Positions 49,976-60,606 of a stretch of 64,000 nt of DNA are shown here, one piece after another. Both the position numbers and the translations under genes were made by a program. Below the pieces are notes generated by a model, which saw nothing but the letters and a program-made list of their open reading frames with translations, made no database searches and was not told where the DNA came from. Origin of the DNA: Cyclaneusma minus (taxonomy: Eukaryota > Ascomycota > Leotiomycetes > Marthamycetales > Marthamycetaceae); contig JAKZHN010000003.1 in NCBI GenBank assembly GCA_037179335.1, forward strand, positions 434,001 to 498,000, in the 5' to 3' direction. Position 1 is the stretch's first letter. Each line of letters opens with the position of its first letter.

Positions 49976-50132
49976 AGCTAGCAATTATTTTGTAAAAAGC
50001 ATTGCTAAAAAGGTGAAAATATTAGTTTTTTAAAAATTTTATTTATTCGCTTTTGGCTAGCCAAGAGCTTTGTGCGCTCCCCGCACGTAATTGACCGACC
50101 GCCAGCTAATTTTCCTAATATAAAACCAACCA
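49976..50132 (+). repeat. Right terminal direct repeat of the outer insertion
   Basis: This partner of 24,617-24,771 keeps a GC-normal 3' half (TTTGTGCGCTCCCCGCACGT). It ends AAAACCAACCA directly before resumed array sequence. Confidence 0.7.
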
Positions 50133-50137
50133 TTTTT

Positions 50138-52400
50138 AACAGATTGCCGGCACTTTTTTTTGGCAATTTGGCAGGGAAGATATTATTCGGCGGCAGGAGA
50201 ATGGTGTGATAGTAAGAATGTGACGTGGCGGTTAGGAGTCAATTGGCATTTCAACTGCTGGAAATATTGATTAGGTTCTTCACGGGCTGAAGTTAGCTGG
50301 AGTTGCCGGTTTCAAAAATGGTGTGGAACTCGTTGATGCTTCATGCCTGCAAGCTGCCCATGCCAATTCCTTCTCCCCCTTTACATTCTTAAGCTTGAGC
50401 TCCCACAACAGGTCTCAGGTCCCCTTATATACTTTCCCAGAGCCTGTAAAAGCGCTATTTCGGTGGATGTCAATGGTAATAACGTGATACAGCTCGTAAG
50501 CCATTCAGCCTCATCTCTTTTGCCGGCAGATTGTTGTGATCTTGCTAATAATGTGGCAGCCTGGCAAAAGAGATGTTGTTCGGCGGTAGGAGGGAGCAGT
50601 GACGGTAGTATGGTGCTGTGACGGTAGCCGGTAGCAAAATCGAAGCAAGATTCCAAGTTTCGAAAAAACTTGGTGAAGCATTTACTAAATGGAGACAAGA
50701 TCCAGTTCCTGTTCGTTGAACCCTCGGGCAGGGGCTTGGAAAATGACTGGGATTTGTCGGGGCTCGCAAACTCCCCAATGCACATTCAGCTTGAGTTCCG
50801 ATATTTTTGAGCATGGACTTTTCGGCAGGTCCAAAGTCCCCTTAAATATTTGTCCAAGGCCTGTAAAGTGCGCTTAACATAGTGGTTGTGAATGGTACTC
50901 ACGTGATACATTCTACAAGCCGTCCAGCCGCTCATTAGGAGCTTACTGGCAGTCTAGCAACCCGATAAGAGAGATGTTGTTCGCAGGTAGGAGGAACCAG
51001 TGACAGGTGCGATGGTGCTTTGGCCGTAGCTCATTCCAAGCTATTTCCTTTGATTTTTTTTTTAAAAAAAAAGTTGGTAAATGATTTGCTACATGGAGAC
51101 AAGATCCAGTTCGTTGAAGTTGCGGGATTAGGAGATGGTGTGGAGCTCGATATCGTGACTGCTCGCAAGTCTGCCCATGCGTGTCATCCAGGCGTCGTCT
51201 CATGTGGGCTTGAGCTTCTCCAGCAGGTCCAAGGTCCCCTTAAATACTTGTTTGGAAGCAGGGGAAGCCGCTGAGTTAGTGGCTGTGAATCACACTCACG
51301 TGACACAGCCTACCAAACCTTCTGCCTTTCAACAGACTCCTAGACTCTTTGCAGTGTAAGATGTATTGTCCGATGGTAGAGTGACCATAACAACGACAGA
51401 CGCGCGATGCCGCAAAAGCGCAATAGTCGACTACCGCGGAAGTTGGTCAGGTGGTTCTGCATATGTTGAAGTTAGCTGAAGTTCAGAGCCTGAAACATTG
51501 AGTGGTGTTTCGTTGGGGCTTGCAAGCTGCCCGCCCATCGATGACCGATCACGGCTCTCTGTTCTTCATACAAAGCTTGCCTTTCTACAGCAGGTCGCAG
51601 GCCCCCTTATATACTTATTTGGTAGCAGGGGAAGCTGCTGATTTTGGTGGTTGTAATCCATAGTCACGTGATATAGATCCTTGCTCATTGATTTTCTCGA
51701 CTGATTGTCGAGGGCTGAGCGACAAGAGCGGTGTTGTTCGATGGTAGGATGATGCCGTAACGATAAGATGACAGCAAGAAAAGTGTTCTTCAGAATATTT
51801 GGGCCTGTTGGTGAGGTATTTTGCTACTCAAAGTCAAGTCTCAAGTTCCTGGTCTCGTAAATGCATTAGGCACGATGGTGCTTGCTTGCAATCCGCGCAT
51901 GCGTACTCTCTCTTCAATGTCTAGAGCTTGAGCTTCCCCAGCCAATCCCAAGGACCCTTATATACTTTTTGCAAAACCAATCGAGTCTGTTGACTCTGCT
52001 GATTTGGTGATTGTAACCCATGATCACGTGCCCCAGATCCTTGCCCACCAAGTTTCTTTAACCGATGATTAGGGACCAGATGACAGCAGCGATGTCGTTC
52101 GATGGTAGGAAGAAGCTAAGATGCAACGATCATGATGTGACAGTAGCGAAGGCAGGATGTCCTTTCAAATCCTCGGGAAGATCAAGTTGGTAAATTGCTC
52201 TGCTGGCTGGAGTAGGCTGAAGTCGTGGGACTGGGATTAGTTGGTGCTTGCAACTTGCTCATGAACATCATAACTTTGACGAATCGGTGTGGAGCTTGGG
52301 CTTCTCCAGCAGATCCAAGCACTCCTTAAGTACTTGTTCAAAACCTGTGGAGTCCGCTGATCGAGTGGTTGTGAATCATAGTCACGTGACAAGATCCACA
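50138..52400. repeat. Block 3 of the 380-bp array
   Basis: CACGTG sites are at 50481 (AACGTG), 50900, 51297, 51665, 52025 and 52383, spaced 419, 397, 368, 360 and 358 bp. CCCCTTAAATACTT or CCCTTATATACTT lies about 50-60 bp before each. Boxes such as TTCGGCGGTAGG/GACGGTAG follow. The block begins mid-unit at the end of the big insertion and stops about 340 bp before the 3' end of NPT1. Confidence 0.85.
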
Positions 52401-52740
52401 AAACCGCTCCGCAACCATGGGCGGTACCAGAGAGTTGCTTGTGGATGAGATGATAGAACTGATGTTGAGAAATGGGCGCAAATGCAAAAAAAGTGGAATT
52501 GCTTGCTATGCTACCAAAGTCTATAAACGCAAATGCTCGCTCCTCCACTGCAGTCATCATATCACTGCTTCGCTGCATATCTACACAGCAGCATTGAAAA
52601 TCAAAAACGCCGTCCCATGCATGCGCATCCTCTTACTTACGCGTTCTCTCTCTCTCCCTAAACACAGTCCATCGGCGATCATCCAAGCCTTCTCCAAGCT
52701 CGCCTCAACGTCCCAGTGCTTTCGCTCCAGACGTCACATC
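52401..52740. other. Spacer between array and NPT1, no gene seen
   Basis: It contains ATG-initiated sequence open on the plus strand into the antisense of NPT1, which I treat as a shadow. No array box after the CACGTG at 52,383. It presumably includes the NPT1 3' UTR. Confidence 0.5.
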
Positions 52741-54299
52741 TCATTTACTCTCCTCAGTCCCCCACCGTCTCCCCTCATCCCCCCCACTCCACTCCCTCTC
52801 CACATACCCCAACGTTTCCTTCACCTTCCTAACCGTCTCCTCATCCCCCGTATTCTTCCCGATATTATCCGAGATCTTCACCGCTGGTTTGCCATTCGCA
52901 CTACTCAGTTTGATCACAATATTCAACGGCACGCTTTTCTTCCCCGTCTCCGTATTCACAAAATCATTCGTGAAGAATGTGCCGATACCGAAGCTGCAGT
53001 TGATACCGTGCTTGTCGGATATCGACTTGTAGTAGAGGCAGAGGTCGATATTGAGGGAGTCACTGAAGACAATCGTCTTCGTGCTCGGGTCGATTGGCGG
53101 ATCGTGGCTCTTGTAGTATTGGCAGATGGTTTCGACGAACGCGGCTGGGTCACCGCTGTCTTGACGTACGCCTGTAAACACCTGCGCATACGTCTTTGGC
53201 TTCTTCTCCGACAATTCGCCATCAACGGGTGCTTCGATCGGCGCCTCGATGCTCGCCAACCCATCAGTTGTCGAGTTCGTCGTATCCAACGCACTTGGTT
53301 CCGTAGCATCCACCCCCATCTTTGCGCTCGTCAACTGCGGCACCGGTTTTCCAAACGCCCTCAAAAACACCGGCGTACCGAATGTATCCGTCAGCGCAAT
53401 CCCAAGCACGCCTTGGCCGAAACAGCCTACCCAGTACCGTAATGCTGTCTCAGTCGCGTTTTCGTAGTCGTCTGTGATAGCCGCTACGCCCATAAACCAC
53501 TCATGCGCCACGGTTCCAATCGGCGGAATACCAAAGCGCATTGCCAGATGCACATTACTCGTCCCCGAAATCTTGCCCTTCAACCCCTTCTCCTCGCCTT
53601 CTTTCTTGGCTTTTACGAGGCCCCGGAAGACGAGAGCTTGGGTATGGTAATCTCTTCTGCGTCTCGTCCCAAACTCGCTTACCGTGCAGCCTGCTTCTAA
53701 GAGTTTCATGCCCTTGTCGTAGGCTTTTTGTTCTTGGCCTTCGTATGTCCATGATGTGTCCATGAAGCGGAAGTAGGCTTCGGAGGCCAAAGCGAGCAAA
53801 GGGATCTCGTAGAGGATGGTGTGTACCCACAGACCCTTGACGAGCAGCACCGTTTCGCCGATGTCGTTGTCGCTGCCGGTGTCGTTGTCGGGGGTGAAGC
53901 GGGCTTCGATTTGGTCGCGGGGGGAGAGGCGGAAGTCGCGGAGGAAGGAGAGGTAGGCGGGGGTGAGGTAGGTGCAGGTTTGGGAGAGGAATTTGTGCTC
54001 TTCGGGGGAGAGGGAGATGTTGCCTAGTTCTGTGGGGAGGACGTTGTTAGCTATGAGTTCATCATTTTCCTCGGCGGGATGGCTTAAGTAAGATGGGACG
54101 TACTGTGAATCTGCGTCTCGAGCCAGCGGAAGGCGGCGCGGGACAGCTTCTTCTCGGGCGTGCGGTTCTTGAAGGAATAGGTTACGTGGACGTCGGGGAA
54201 GTATTTCAGCACGGCGCATTGCATGGTGAGCTTGTAGAGATCGGTGTCGAGGAAGGAGATTACGCCCTCGGGGTAGGGCGAGGAGGGGTTGAAGTCCAT
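52741..54299 (-). CDS. NPT1: Nicotinate phosphoribosyltransferase (NAD salvage)
   Basis: The enzyme joins nicotinate with PRPP to give nicotinate mononucleotide, the first step of Preiss-Handler NAD salvage. Two exons: 54,299-54,104 and 54,050-52,741, joined over a 53-nt intron (GTACGT...CATAG). The spliced product is 501 aa. Family marks seen: FLDTDLYKLTMQ near the start (residues 16-27), YSFKNRTP (41-48), EFGTRRRRDYHTQ (191-203), GTVAHEW with the expected phosphorylated catalytic His at 248, TDTFGT (286-291), GVRQDSGDP (359-367) and FSDSLN (394-399). Compared with the roughly 430-aa yeast enzyme there is an extra acidic, Thr/Ser-rich segment at about 307-350. The 3' end faces the array. It looks intact and functional. 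Confidence 0.95.
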
Positions 54300-54957
54300 G
54301 GTTGCGGTTGTGGTTGGAGTTCGTGGGAGACTTGGAGGTGAGGATTGGAGGGAAGGCTGGAAGAGATGCTATCTTGTGACGATCTGTCCCTTGGCCATGA
54401 GATATGGCAGGACGCAGATGTTGAGAAAGCAATGACGCGGCGTGTGTCTGAGTCGGTGTTTGAAGATTGTGGGTGAAGAAAGGAAATGCGCTCAACCCCT
54501 CCAAACAATGCGATTGCGGATCGCGACGATAAGACACAGGGCGGGGTGATGACCGTGGCCTGATTAACATGTTCTCCTCAAAGTCCTCTTAAATCCCCCA
54601 ATTCTTTTCAAATTGTCTTTTGGCTCAAGTACATGTACTTAGTATACCTTACGGTCATGAGTAGTTGAGGTTTTTATTTGCGAATATAAATATAATTGTA
54701 AATGTTCATCGCTCTGTTTGCTCTCTGAAACTCTCCAGCTTTGACCCCCACCCCGCCCAGAAACTCCTTAAGGCCAGACCCCAAACAAGCCCGACACTCG
54801 GATCTAACGGTACACTCAGAGTTTCGCATTCGACGACGGAATTAATTGGGTGCTCAAAAACTTTGTTCATGATGATTTTCGTATTTCTTCTGTGGTAGTT
54901 GCAATTCTGCGATGGCTTCATATTACGAGAATCGTCAAACATTACCATCTCAACTCC
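54300..54957. other. Intergenic region between NPT1 and tRNA-Val
   Basis: It contains the NPT1 upstream region (reading leftward). Several chance ORFs on both strands lack recognisable features. Confidence 0.5.
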
Positions 54958-55030
54958 GGACGATTAGTGTAGTGGTAATCACGTTTCCTTTACACGGAAA
55001 AGGTCGCAGGTTCGATCCCTGCATCGTTCA
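54958..55030 (+). tRNA. tRNA-Val (anticodon UAC), intronless
   Basis: 73 nt fold as a cloverleaf. The acceptor GGACGAT pairs with ATCGTTC with one G-U. The anticodon stem is TTTCC/GGAAA with loop TTTACAC, placing TAC at 54,991-54,993. The T arm is GCAGG-TTCGATC-CCTGC. The A box (TAGTGTAGTGG) and B box (GGTTCGATCC) are intact, and the discriminator is A. No intron. Confidence 0.97.
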
Positions 55031-55033
55031 GTC

Positions 55034-55039
55034 TTTTTT
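55034..55039 (+). terminator. Pol III terminator of tRNA-Val
   Basis: A run of six T starts 3 nt after the mature 3' end. Confidence 0.85.
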
Positions 55040-55811
55040 ACCACCGTCGTCTTCCTGGACTTGGCATGCATGGCTCGAGATAGTAGTCTCGATTATGTCA
55101 GCGAGGCTGGCTTGTGCCCTTCTCTCTCCAATTCTTGAGACCTCTCACTTTTGCTTTCAAAACAACCATCATCCAACATCGGCTTTTGCTCCCCAGTCCT
55201 CGATCTGGATCACCGAAAGCTTTGGACGCAGAGCATAGAGAGGTCGCCTATCGGTTTGCAGACGCCTACTCAAGGACCCCTCCTCGCGCATCGTATCTTT
55301 TGCTTGTCCTCCCGGAGCCATTCACAATGTCACATTTGAGTTCGGTACCTGGGAACTGGATTTTTGGGGCTGAGAGCCTGAGCGGGTGTCCATCCTGGCG
55401 ACCCAACTCTCGCCATGCACCCCATTAGCCTATGAGGCTACGACACGGGTTTGGCGGCAAGGCAACCATATGCAGGTAGGTACAGGGACGAGGCAAGTTC
55501 TTTGGGGCAATGAGCTTGTTTTCAGCTGGAGGCTAAGGCTCAAGTCGTCTACGGCTTTCTTTCGTCGCGTCTCTGCTTGTTTTATCGCTCTCTCTTTCTT
55601 GACTTACTGCTCTCTCTTTCTTGACTTACTGCTCGTTATTTACTTCAATCTTCCTCTCATCTTGGTTTGCTGGAACAGCATTGTTGTGAAGAGACGGGCA
55701 GTTCGCAGCGTTTTGGCCCATACGAAGTCCTAGAGCCTTGCGAGACCGACTGTCCACTGTGGCGATTTACCGGTGCTATCCATCACTCTATTGTCTTCCC
55801 TTGAAACAGCC
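55040..55811. other. Upstream region of the HET gene
   Basis: No gene supported. It holds a perfect 22-bp tandem duplication at 55,587-55,608 and 55,609-55,630 (GCTCTCTCTTTCTTGACTTA plus CT) in a pyrimidine-rich stretch about 200 bp before the HET start, probably leader or promoter. Confidence 0.5.
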
Positions 55812-57749
55812 ATGGCTTCTCCCAAGGTTTCCCCTGTTCACGAATACACGCCCCTAGACACCTCACCGCAATCTACCCGCCTGATCCACATCCTTCCCGG
55901 CTGTCCCACAGACGAACTACGCGGAGAGCTCGAGCATACGATCTTCTCCTCCACCCCCGCCTATGAAGCCCTCTCCTACGTTTGGGGCCTTCCCGAGTTC
56001 ACCCACACCATCTTCATTGACTCGCACTTGTTTTCCATCACGTCAAGTCTCTATTCCGCACCGCAACATCTGCGTCATCCTACGAGGAAACGCACCATGT
56101 GGATCGATGCCATTTGCATCAATCAGAAGGATGGTAAAGAGCGAAATTCGCAGGTCGCGTTTATGGGGGAGATTTACGCAACTGCGAAGAGGGTGGTCGT
56201 GTGGTTGGGGGAGAAGGAGGGGGACAGTAGCAGCGCGCTGTTCTTTTTTTGGATGCAGATGCGGGATGTTCAAGATGACGCAGGGCGCATCAGCCCGAAT
56301 TATGAAGAGAGCGACGGTGAATATCAGGATGGGGACGAGAAGTACGAGGAGAGAGATGAGAACGGTGTATACAAATGTCCCGAGGGCACTAGAGTCTGGC
56401 AGTGGCTCCGGGAGAAGGAGGAGAGTGGCCGTGAGTGGGAGGCCGTGGATGCTCTTTTGGCTCGTCCTTGGTTCTCAAGAATCTGGGTGGTTCAAGAAGT
56501 GTGGCGGGCAGATGATGCTATTTTACAATGCGGCCATGCCACAATCAAGTGGAGCACTTTCGAGGTTGCCATGGAGCGTGTAAGGGTACACATGACATGG
56601 GATACAACGAAAAATGAGTCATCTGCTACTTCGAGACGATACAATCTTGCCATCCATCTCTCTCAAAAGCGCATCCATCGGGTTCCTGGCTACAGCCGTG
56701 CTGGTGGACAGACGATGTATGAGCTGCTTTGGGATACTTGGGACCGCGAGTCCACGGATCCGCGAGATAAGGTCTTCGGAATTCTCGGCTTGGTGAAGGA
56801 GGAGCAGAGCGTGATCGGGTTCCAGTGGGACTACAGGGAGCACGATCTTCGCCACCACAAGCGCCGGATCACGCCCAACTACGATAAAAGCATGAACACA
56901 GTCTACAAAGAAGTTGCGCGGGTTATCATTGAGGAAAAGCGGGGCCTTGACATACTCGTCGCTGCATGCGGTTCATCGAGAGAAGACGGACTTCCTTCGT
57001 GGGTACCCGACTGGAGGCGAACGGCAAAAGATCGCCGACCTGCGCTTTATGCCACCAGTCTCAGCGTGTTTGACGAAGAGGTTTTAGGCCCCGTGGACTC
57101 TGCTGTCATGGCACGGCATGGATACAGAGCATCAAGCGACAAGCCTGCGGTCTACAGGTTCAGCGATCGCATGAGCGTTCTCCATGTCTCTGCTCTAGTC
57201 CTCGACAGTATTTCATGCATGACTGATGTCCCTCATGCTAGTGCTACTTTTGATGAGATTAGTGGTCTCGCAAATGATCTTATTGAGACAAACTACAGCG
57301 CTCCGGAATCCCATCTCGTCACCCAAGTTCTCCTGGCTGGGTTCAGTGACGAAGTTTTTCTTGCTGGGCTCGGCGACGAAGTACTCTCTTGTCCCGGCTC
57401 GCGGCGTAACTATAAGGAAAGGATGAGAGAAGTGATGGCCAAGCGGCGATTCTTCGTCTCAGAAACCGGAAATATGTGTACTGGTCCAGCTGAGGCTCAG
57501 CTTGGGGATCAGATCTGTATCATCGCGGGGTGTCGTCTCCCCATTGTCCTACGAGAAGAAAGAGGGCGATATGTCCTCATTGGGGAATCTTATGGTGAGT
57601 CTTCTGTGACCTTCTTATACTATTTTCCAGTTTTGGATTATCCCTGACTAGGGTATTCAGTACATGGCTTTATGAATGGCGAAGCTCTGGAAGAGCAAAC
57701 AGGGGGCTCTGAAAGAAGTCGTGAATGGCAAGACATTGAGATTTGCTGA
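55812..57749 (+). CDS. HET-domain (heterokaryon incompatibility) protein
   Basis: HET-domain proteins act in fungal nonself recognition and can trigger cell death when incompatible nuclei meet. The start is the ATG at 55,812 in a good context (GCCATGG). The earlier in-frame GTG is ignored. Seen: YEALSYVWG (residues 51-59), MWIDAICINQ (96-105), RNSQV (111-115), VVVWLGE (128-134) and RPWFSRIWVVQE (218-229), the ordered motifs of the domain. A charged low-complexity insert covers about 150-195. A 66-nt intron (57,595-57,660; GTGAGT, CTGAC branch, TTCAG) joins IGESY to VHGFMNGEAL, the usual HET C-terminal motif. The last exon ends at 57,749, giving 623 aa. No partner domain such as NACHT is present. 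Confidence 0.92.
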
Positions 57750-58848
57750 GTCCAGAACTAGAGCCTGCTTGTGGAATGAACAGGGTTGTTCAGTCGGGTT
57801 TGAGCAAGCGCTTTTCCATTCGACCAAATGCTACACGCTTTCGTTCCTGAGCGGCGAGGCCGAGCTCTGCCGCGAGCCTCGAACTTACAGTTTATCCACC
57901 ACAATCCCAAGTTCTCCAGGTACAAGCTGAGGATCGTCTACCACAAGCTTCAGACTATCGACTGGAATCGTCCAGTCACAGTTTGCTCCTCCCTATCTCC
58001 TCCCACGAGGAAAGATCGTTATGTTCCTCCTCGTGGCTATCCGCAGCCTCCCTCTCCTCCTCATCTGCAATCTTATCCAGACGATCACAAACACGCTTCT
58101 CCTCCACCTGCAGCTTCCCAACCAACCAAAGCAATCAAAAGCACGCAGAATCATCCCGATGCCCAAGGCAGTCGCGAATAAAGATGCCTAAATTCGAAGT
58201 CCGAGTTTCCGACCTGGGTCAATACTAGGCTACAGAGAAGAAGCACCGCTACAATCGATGACGAGAATGAGTTTTCGTTACAAGTGCTTGCCTGGCTTGC
58301 CACGAGAAATTCGATCTGTGTTTTGCTGAGTTGCTTCGGCCGGTCTTCCTCGTATTTGAGTGCGAGTCTTGATACTGCGCGGTATACGGCAGCTTTCGGT
58401 GCCTCAAGATTTGCCTTTTGGACTGTTCGACAGGAAATTGCTGTTTGAGCTCAATAGGTTAGGGGTGACTGGCCCTACATGTCTAGCAGATGGCTCCAGG
58501 CGTCATCCGTCTGGGCAACGTCCGGAGACTGTAATGGTTTCTTGAGAGATGAGTTTGGACGTAGCTTTCGAAGTGGCACTTGACAATGGCAGCGACGAAG
58601 AAAATCCGCCGGATCTTCGAGTGGGACGTACATGATCGGCACACAACACGGTGTCAAGTCAGTGTCAAGCTAGTGGCATACGGACAACCGATCTTCTCGA
58701 GCACTGCGGTAGCTCTCTTGTGCCATCGTGGACCGCGAAAACACGAACTTCGACGGATCAATGGATCTTATGTGCGAACCATCGTTGCTTATCCGTTCAC
58801 CAGGCCCCAGGCCCCAGGCATTATTACCCTACAGGGTAGTACGTGAAT
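57750..58848. other. Intergenic region, no supported gene
   Basis: Short Pro/Ser-rich ORFs exist on the plus strand but lack conserved features or plausible splice structure. There is a small CAGGCCC repeat near 58,800. I see nothing else. Confidence 0.4.
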
Positions 58849-59086
58849 TCATGTTCTCTTGGCGTGCATCTTGATGGTTGCAGCTGCAAGCCTATGCTGA
58901 CATGTCGCCTTGCATCGAATTTTTGATGCCTTCCAGCTCTCCGAGAGCCCAAACTTGCTGGTATTTCTTGCTGCTATATCGAGTGTAAGATGGCGATCGG
59001 CAAACGACAACCCTCGTGACGAGTATGCCGAGCCCCTCGAGACCTCAACCCCGCCCTCCATTGCCAGCGATCTATCCCTCATCGAA

Positions 59087-59575
59087 TTATCTGCGTACCC
59101 TTCGTCGCTTATTGGAGCCGTTGCTGTTGCTAGATCCGCCGTTGCCACCTCGAGTGTTCGACATGTACGAGTTATTGTTGTTGTTCCGTTCCCGTTCGGC
59201 CCTCTGTTCGGCACAACAAGCCATAATGTATTCGGCACACGCAGCACTCTCGACAGTTTTTCTGAACGTGACAGCTTCGCGGGTGACATTGCCATCGTCG
59301 TCGTACTCTGGAAGCAAGTCTTTGGTCGCATCGAAGCTAATGCGCCAAGAAGTGTACTTGGGACCCAATCCGTCGATGAATCGACAAATTAGGAAGGCGT
59401 CGCTGAGCTTAGTCCCCACGTCTATCGATTCGGTTTGCAACCTGGCTAACTCGAGTTCTTCTCCGAAGTGGCGCACGCTGGAGCATTGGGCGAGGGTCAA
59501 GGTGCAGAGCTTTTCAATTGCAACTCCGAGCTGGGCGAAGCCTGCGTTTATATATTTGCCGTATGGTGCGGACAT
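59087..59575 (-). CDS. Copia gag-like (UBN2-type) protein fragment, open frame
   Basis: A 162-codon frame starts at the ATG at 59,575. The central part (ARLQTESIDVGTKLSDAFLI, FIDGLGPKYTSWRISF) has the look of the Gag helical region of copia polyproteins, where a segment like LxxxLxxxFLxxLPxxYxxW precedes the zinc knuckle. The tail is a run of Asn followed by Gly/Ser/Asn and the basic KRRRVRR. No zinc knuckle, protease or integrase follows. GC is normal and there is no RIP damage, unlike the large blocks. It may be a young fragment, a domesticated gag or a chance resemblance. Confidence 0.4.
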   Translation of the reverse strand: MSAPYGKYINAGFAQLGVAIEKLCTLTLAQCSSVRHFGEELELARLQTESIDVGTKLSDAFLICRFIDGLGPKYTSWRISFDATKDLLPEYDDDGNVTREAVTFRKTVESAACAEYIMACCAEQRAERERNNNNNSYMSNTRGGNGGSSNSNGSNKRRRVRR

Positions 59576-59922
59576 CTTGGAGCGGGACTACTCAGGTACC
59601 TATGTCAAGTCTCGCGGAGCGGCAGGGCACTTGAGGTCTTTCGTTCTCCTGTGTCGAGAACCCCTTTATGGCTGGAAAAAAAAAAAACCTGTACGGATCG
59701 GCGATGCACCCATTGCAAGGATTGATAAGGGATCTCTTAGTGCCTAAGGCATGAGCAATGTCACGTGCTTGGGTTACACAGAAGTGGGTCCGCGACGCGT
59801 CTCATTTCCCCTCTTCGGCTCTTCCCGAATTTCATTTTCGAGATGTCGCGTTTCCATCACTCACCTCCTCACATCGACTGAGCAATTGAGCGACCGCCAG
59901 CGTGTGCGAGTTTGAACTGAGA

Positions 59923-60606
59923 ATGGCGGAGGATCCCTCGAAAGCGCCGAACCAAAATGACCACGACAGCGTGCCCACCGAGAACCACGCGCCGACCAAC
60001 CCGGCAGCGACTGGGCTGCAATCCTCTCGAACCGATGAGCCACGTCCACCCCCGAGAACACTACCCCGATCAGCAGCAATGGACCGATTATCGGAACAAT
60101 TCCCACCATATTTCCACGACATCTCCGCCTCCGAAATAGATCTCTCCCGATCGGCTTCGCGCTTCTGGAGTACACGCATAGAGGCCTTGGAGAGGAATAT
60201 TTGCATCGTGCAAAGCAATATGTTTCAACAATCCGGGCGGCGAGTCGCAACTCGAGACGAAGTCCGAACCATGCTCAGCTGGAAACTGCGCGAAGCCGCA
60301 GCATGTGATACCACGAATTTCTTCGCCCCGGGAGTCTTTGCTGGATTGTTGTATGGTGTCTTCAAGTCCAACGAGTGGTATACCGCTTGGGGCTATGAGC
60401 CCATGCCCAAGCTCCCGGTAGATTCGTGGAAGGCTAAAATCGTGCGCGGGGGCGTGAAGGCCTGCAAGTGTGTCTGGTTTGGGGCAGGCGCGTCGTTGCT
60501 TTACTGGGCGTCGGTGCGTGGTTATTACACACTGCAGATGGCTGTTGATCCGAGGCTTCAACAATACAATCAGCACGAATACAATCAGCACGTTGGGAGT
60601 GAATGA
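59923..60606 (+). CDS. Conserved-looking small protein with two hydrophobic segments, function unknown
   Basis: An uninterrupted 227-codon frame starts at the ATG at 59,923. Residues 1-55 are polar and Pro-rich (probably disordered). SEQFPPYFHDISASEIDLSR begins the folded part. Hydrophobic segments lie at about 133-147 (FFAPGVFAGLLYGVF) and 183-199 (CVWFGAGASLLYWASVR), separated by a basic loop, so a small two-pass membrane protein, perhaps of an organelle, is plausible. The C-terminus has a doubled YNQH from a 15-bp DNA repeat. I do not recognise the family. No splice sites are needed. Confidence 0.65.
   Translation: MAEDPSKAPNQNDHDSVPTENHAPTNPAATGLQSSRTDEPRPPPRTLPRSAAMDRLSEQFPPYFHDISASEIDLSRSASRFWSTRIEALERNICIVQSNMFQQSGRRVATRDEVRTMLSWKLREAAACDTTNFFAPGVFAGLLYGVFKSNEWYTAWGYEPMPKLPVDSWKAKIVRGGVKACKCVWFGAGASLLYWASVRGYYTLQMAVDPRLQQYNQHEYNQHVGSE

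Larger units (their letters stand above)
24354..50133. mobile_element. 25.8-kb AT-rich nested retroelement insertion
   Basis: The array unit is cut after CCCTATGATTCTTTTA (to 24,353) and resumes at TTTTAACAGATTGCCGG (from 50,134). Joined, these reproduce an ordinary unit such as 23,573-23,600 (CCCCATGATATTTTCTTGAC...). TTTTA is shared by both edges (24,349-24,353 and 50,134-50,138), a likely target duplication. A direct repeat lies at both ends: 24,617-24,771 and 49,976-50,132. The left edge (24,354-24,560) has no match on the right and is unresolved. Without the inner copia-2 nest the outer element would be about 6.4 kb, a normal LTR-element size, but I could not assign its coding domains. 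Confidence 0.7.

Noticed and set aside
24354..50133. Possible mitochondrial DNA insertion because of AT-richness
   Set aside because: Paired LTRs, target duplications and gypsy/copia domain relics explain the region. No mitochondrial genes were recognised.
52417..53442. 341-codon plus-strand ORF
   Set aside because: It is antisense to the NPT1 coding sequence, has compositionally odd Arg/Leu-rich translation and no recognisable motif. The minus-strand gene has clear motifs.
54093..54341. Gly/Val-rich plus-strand ORF at the NPT1 5' end
   Set aside because: Shadow of NPT1 exon 1 and its upstream region.
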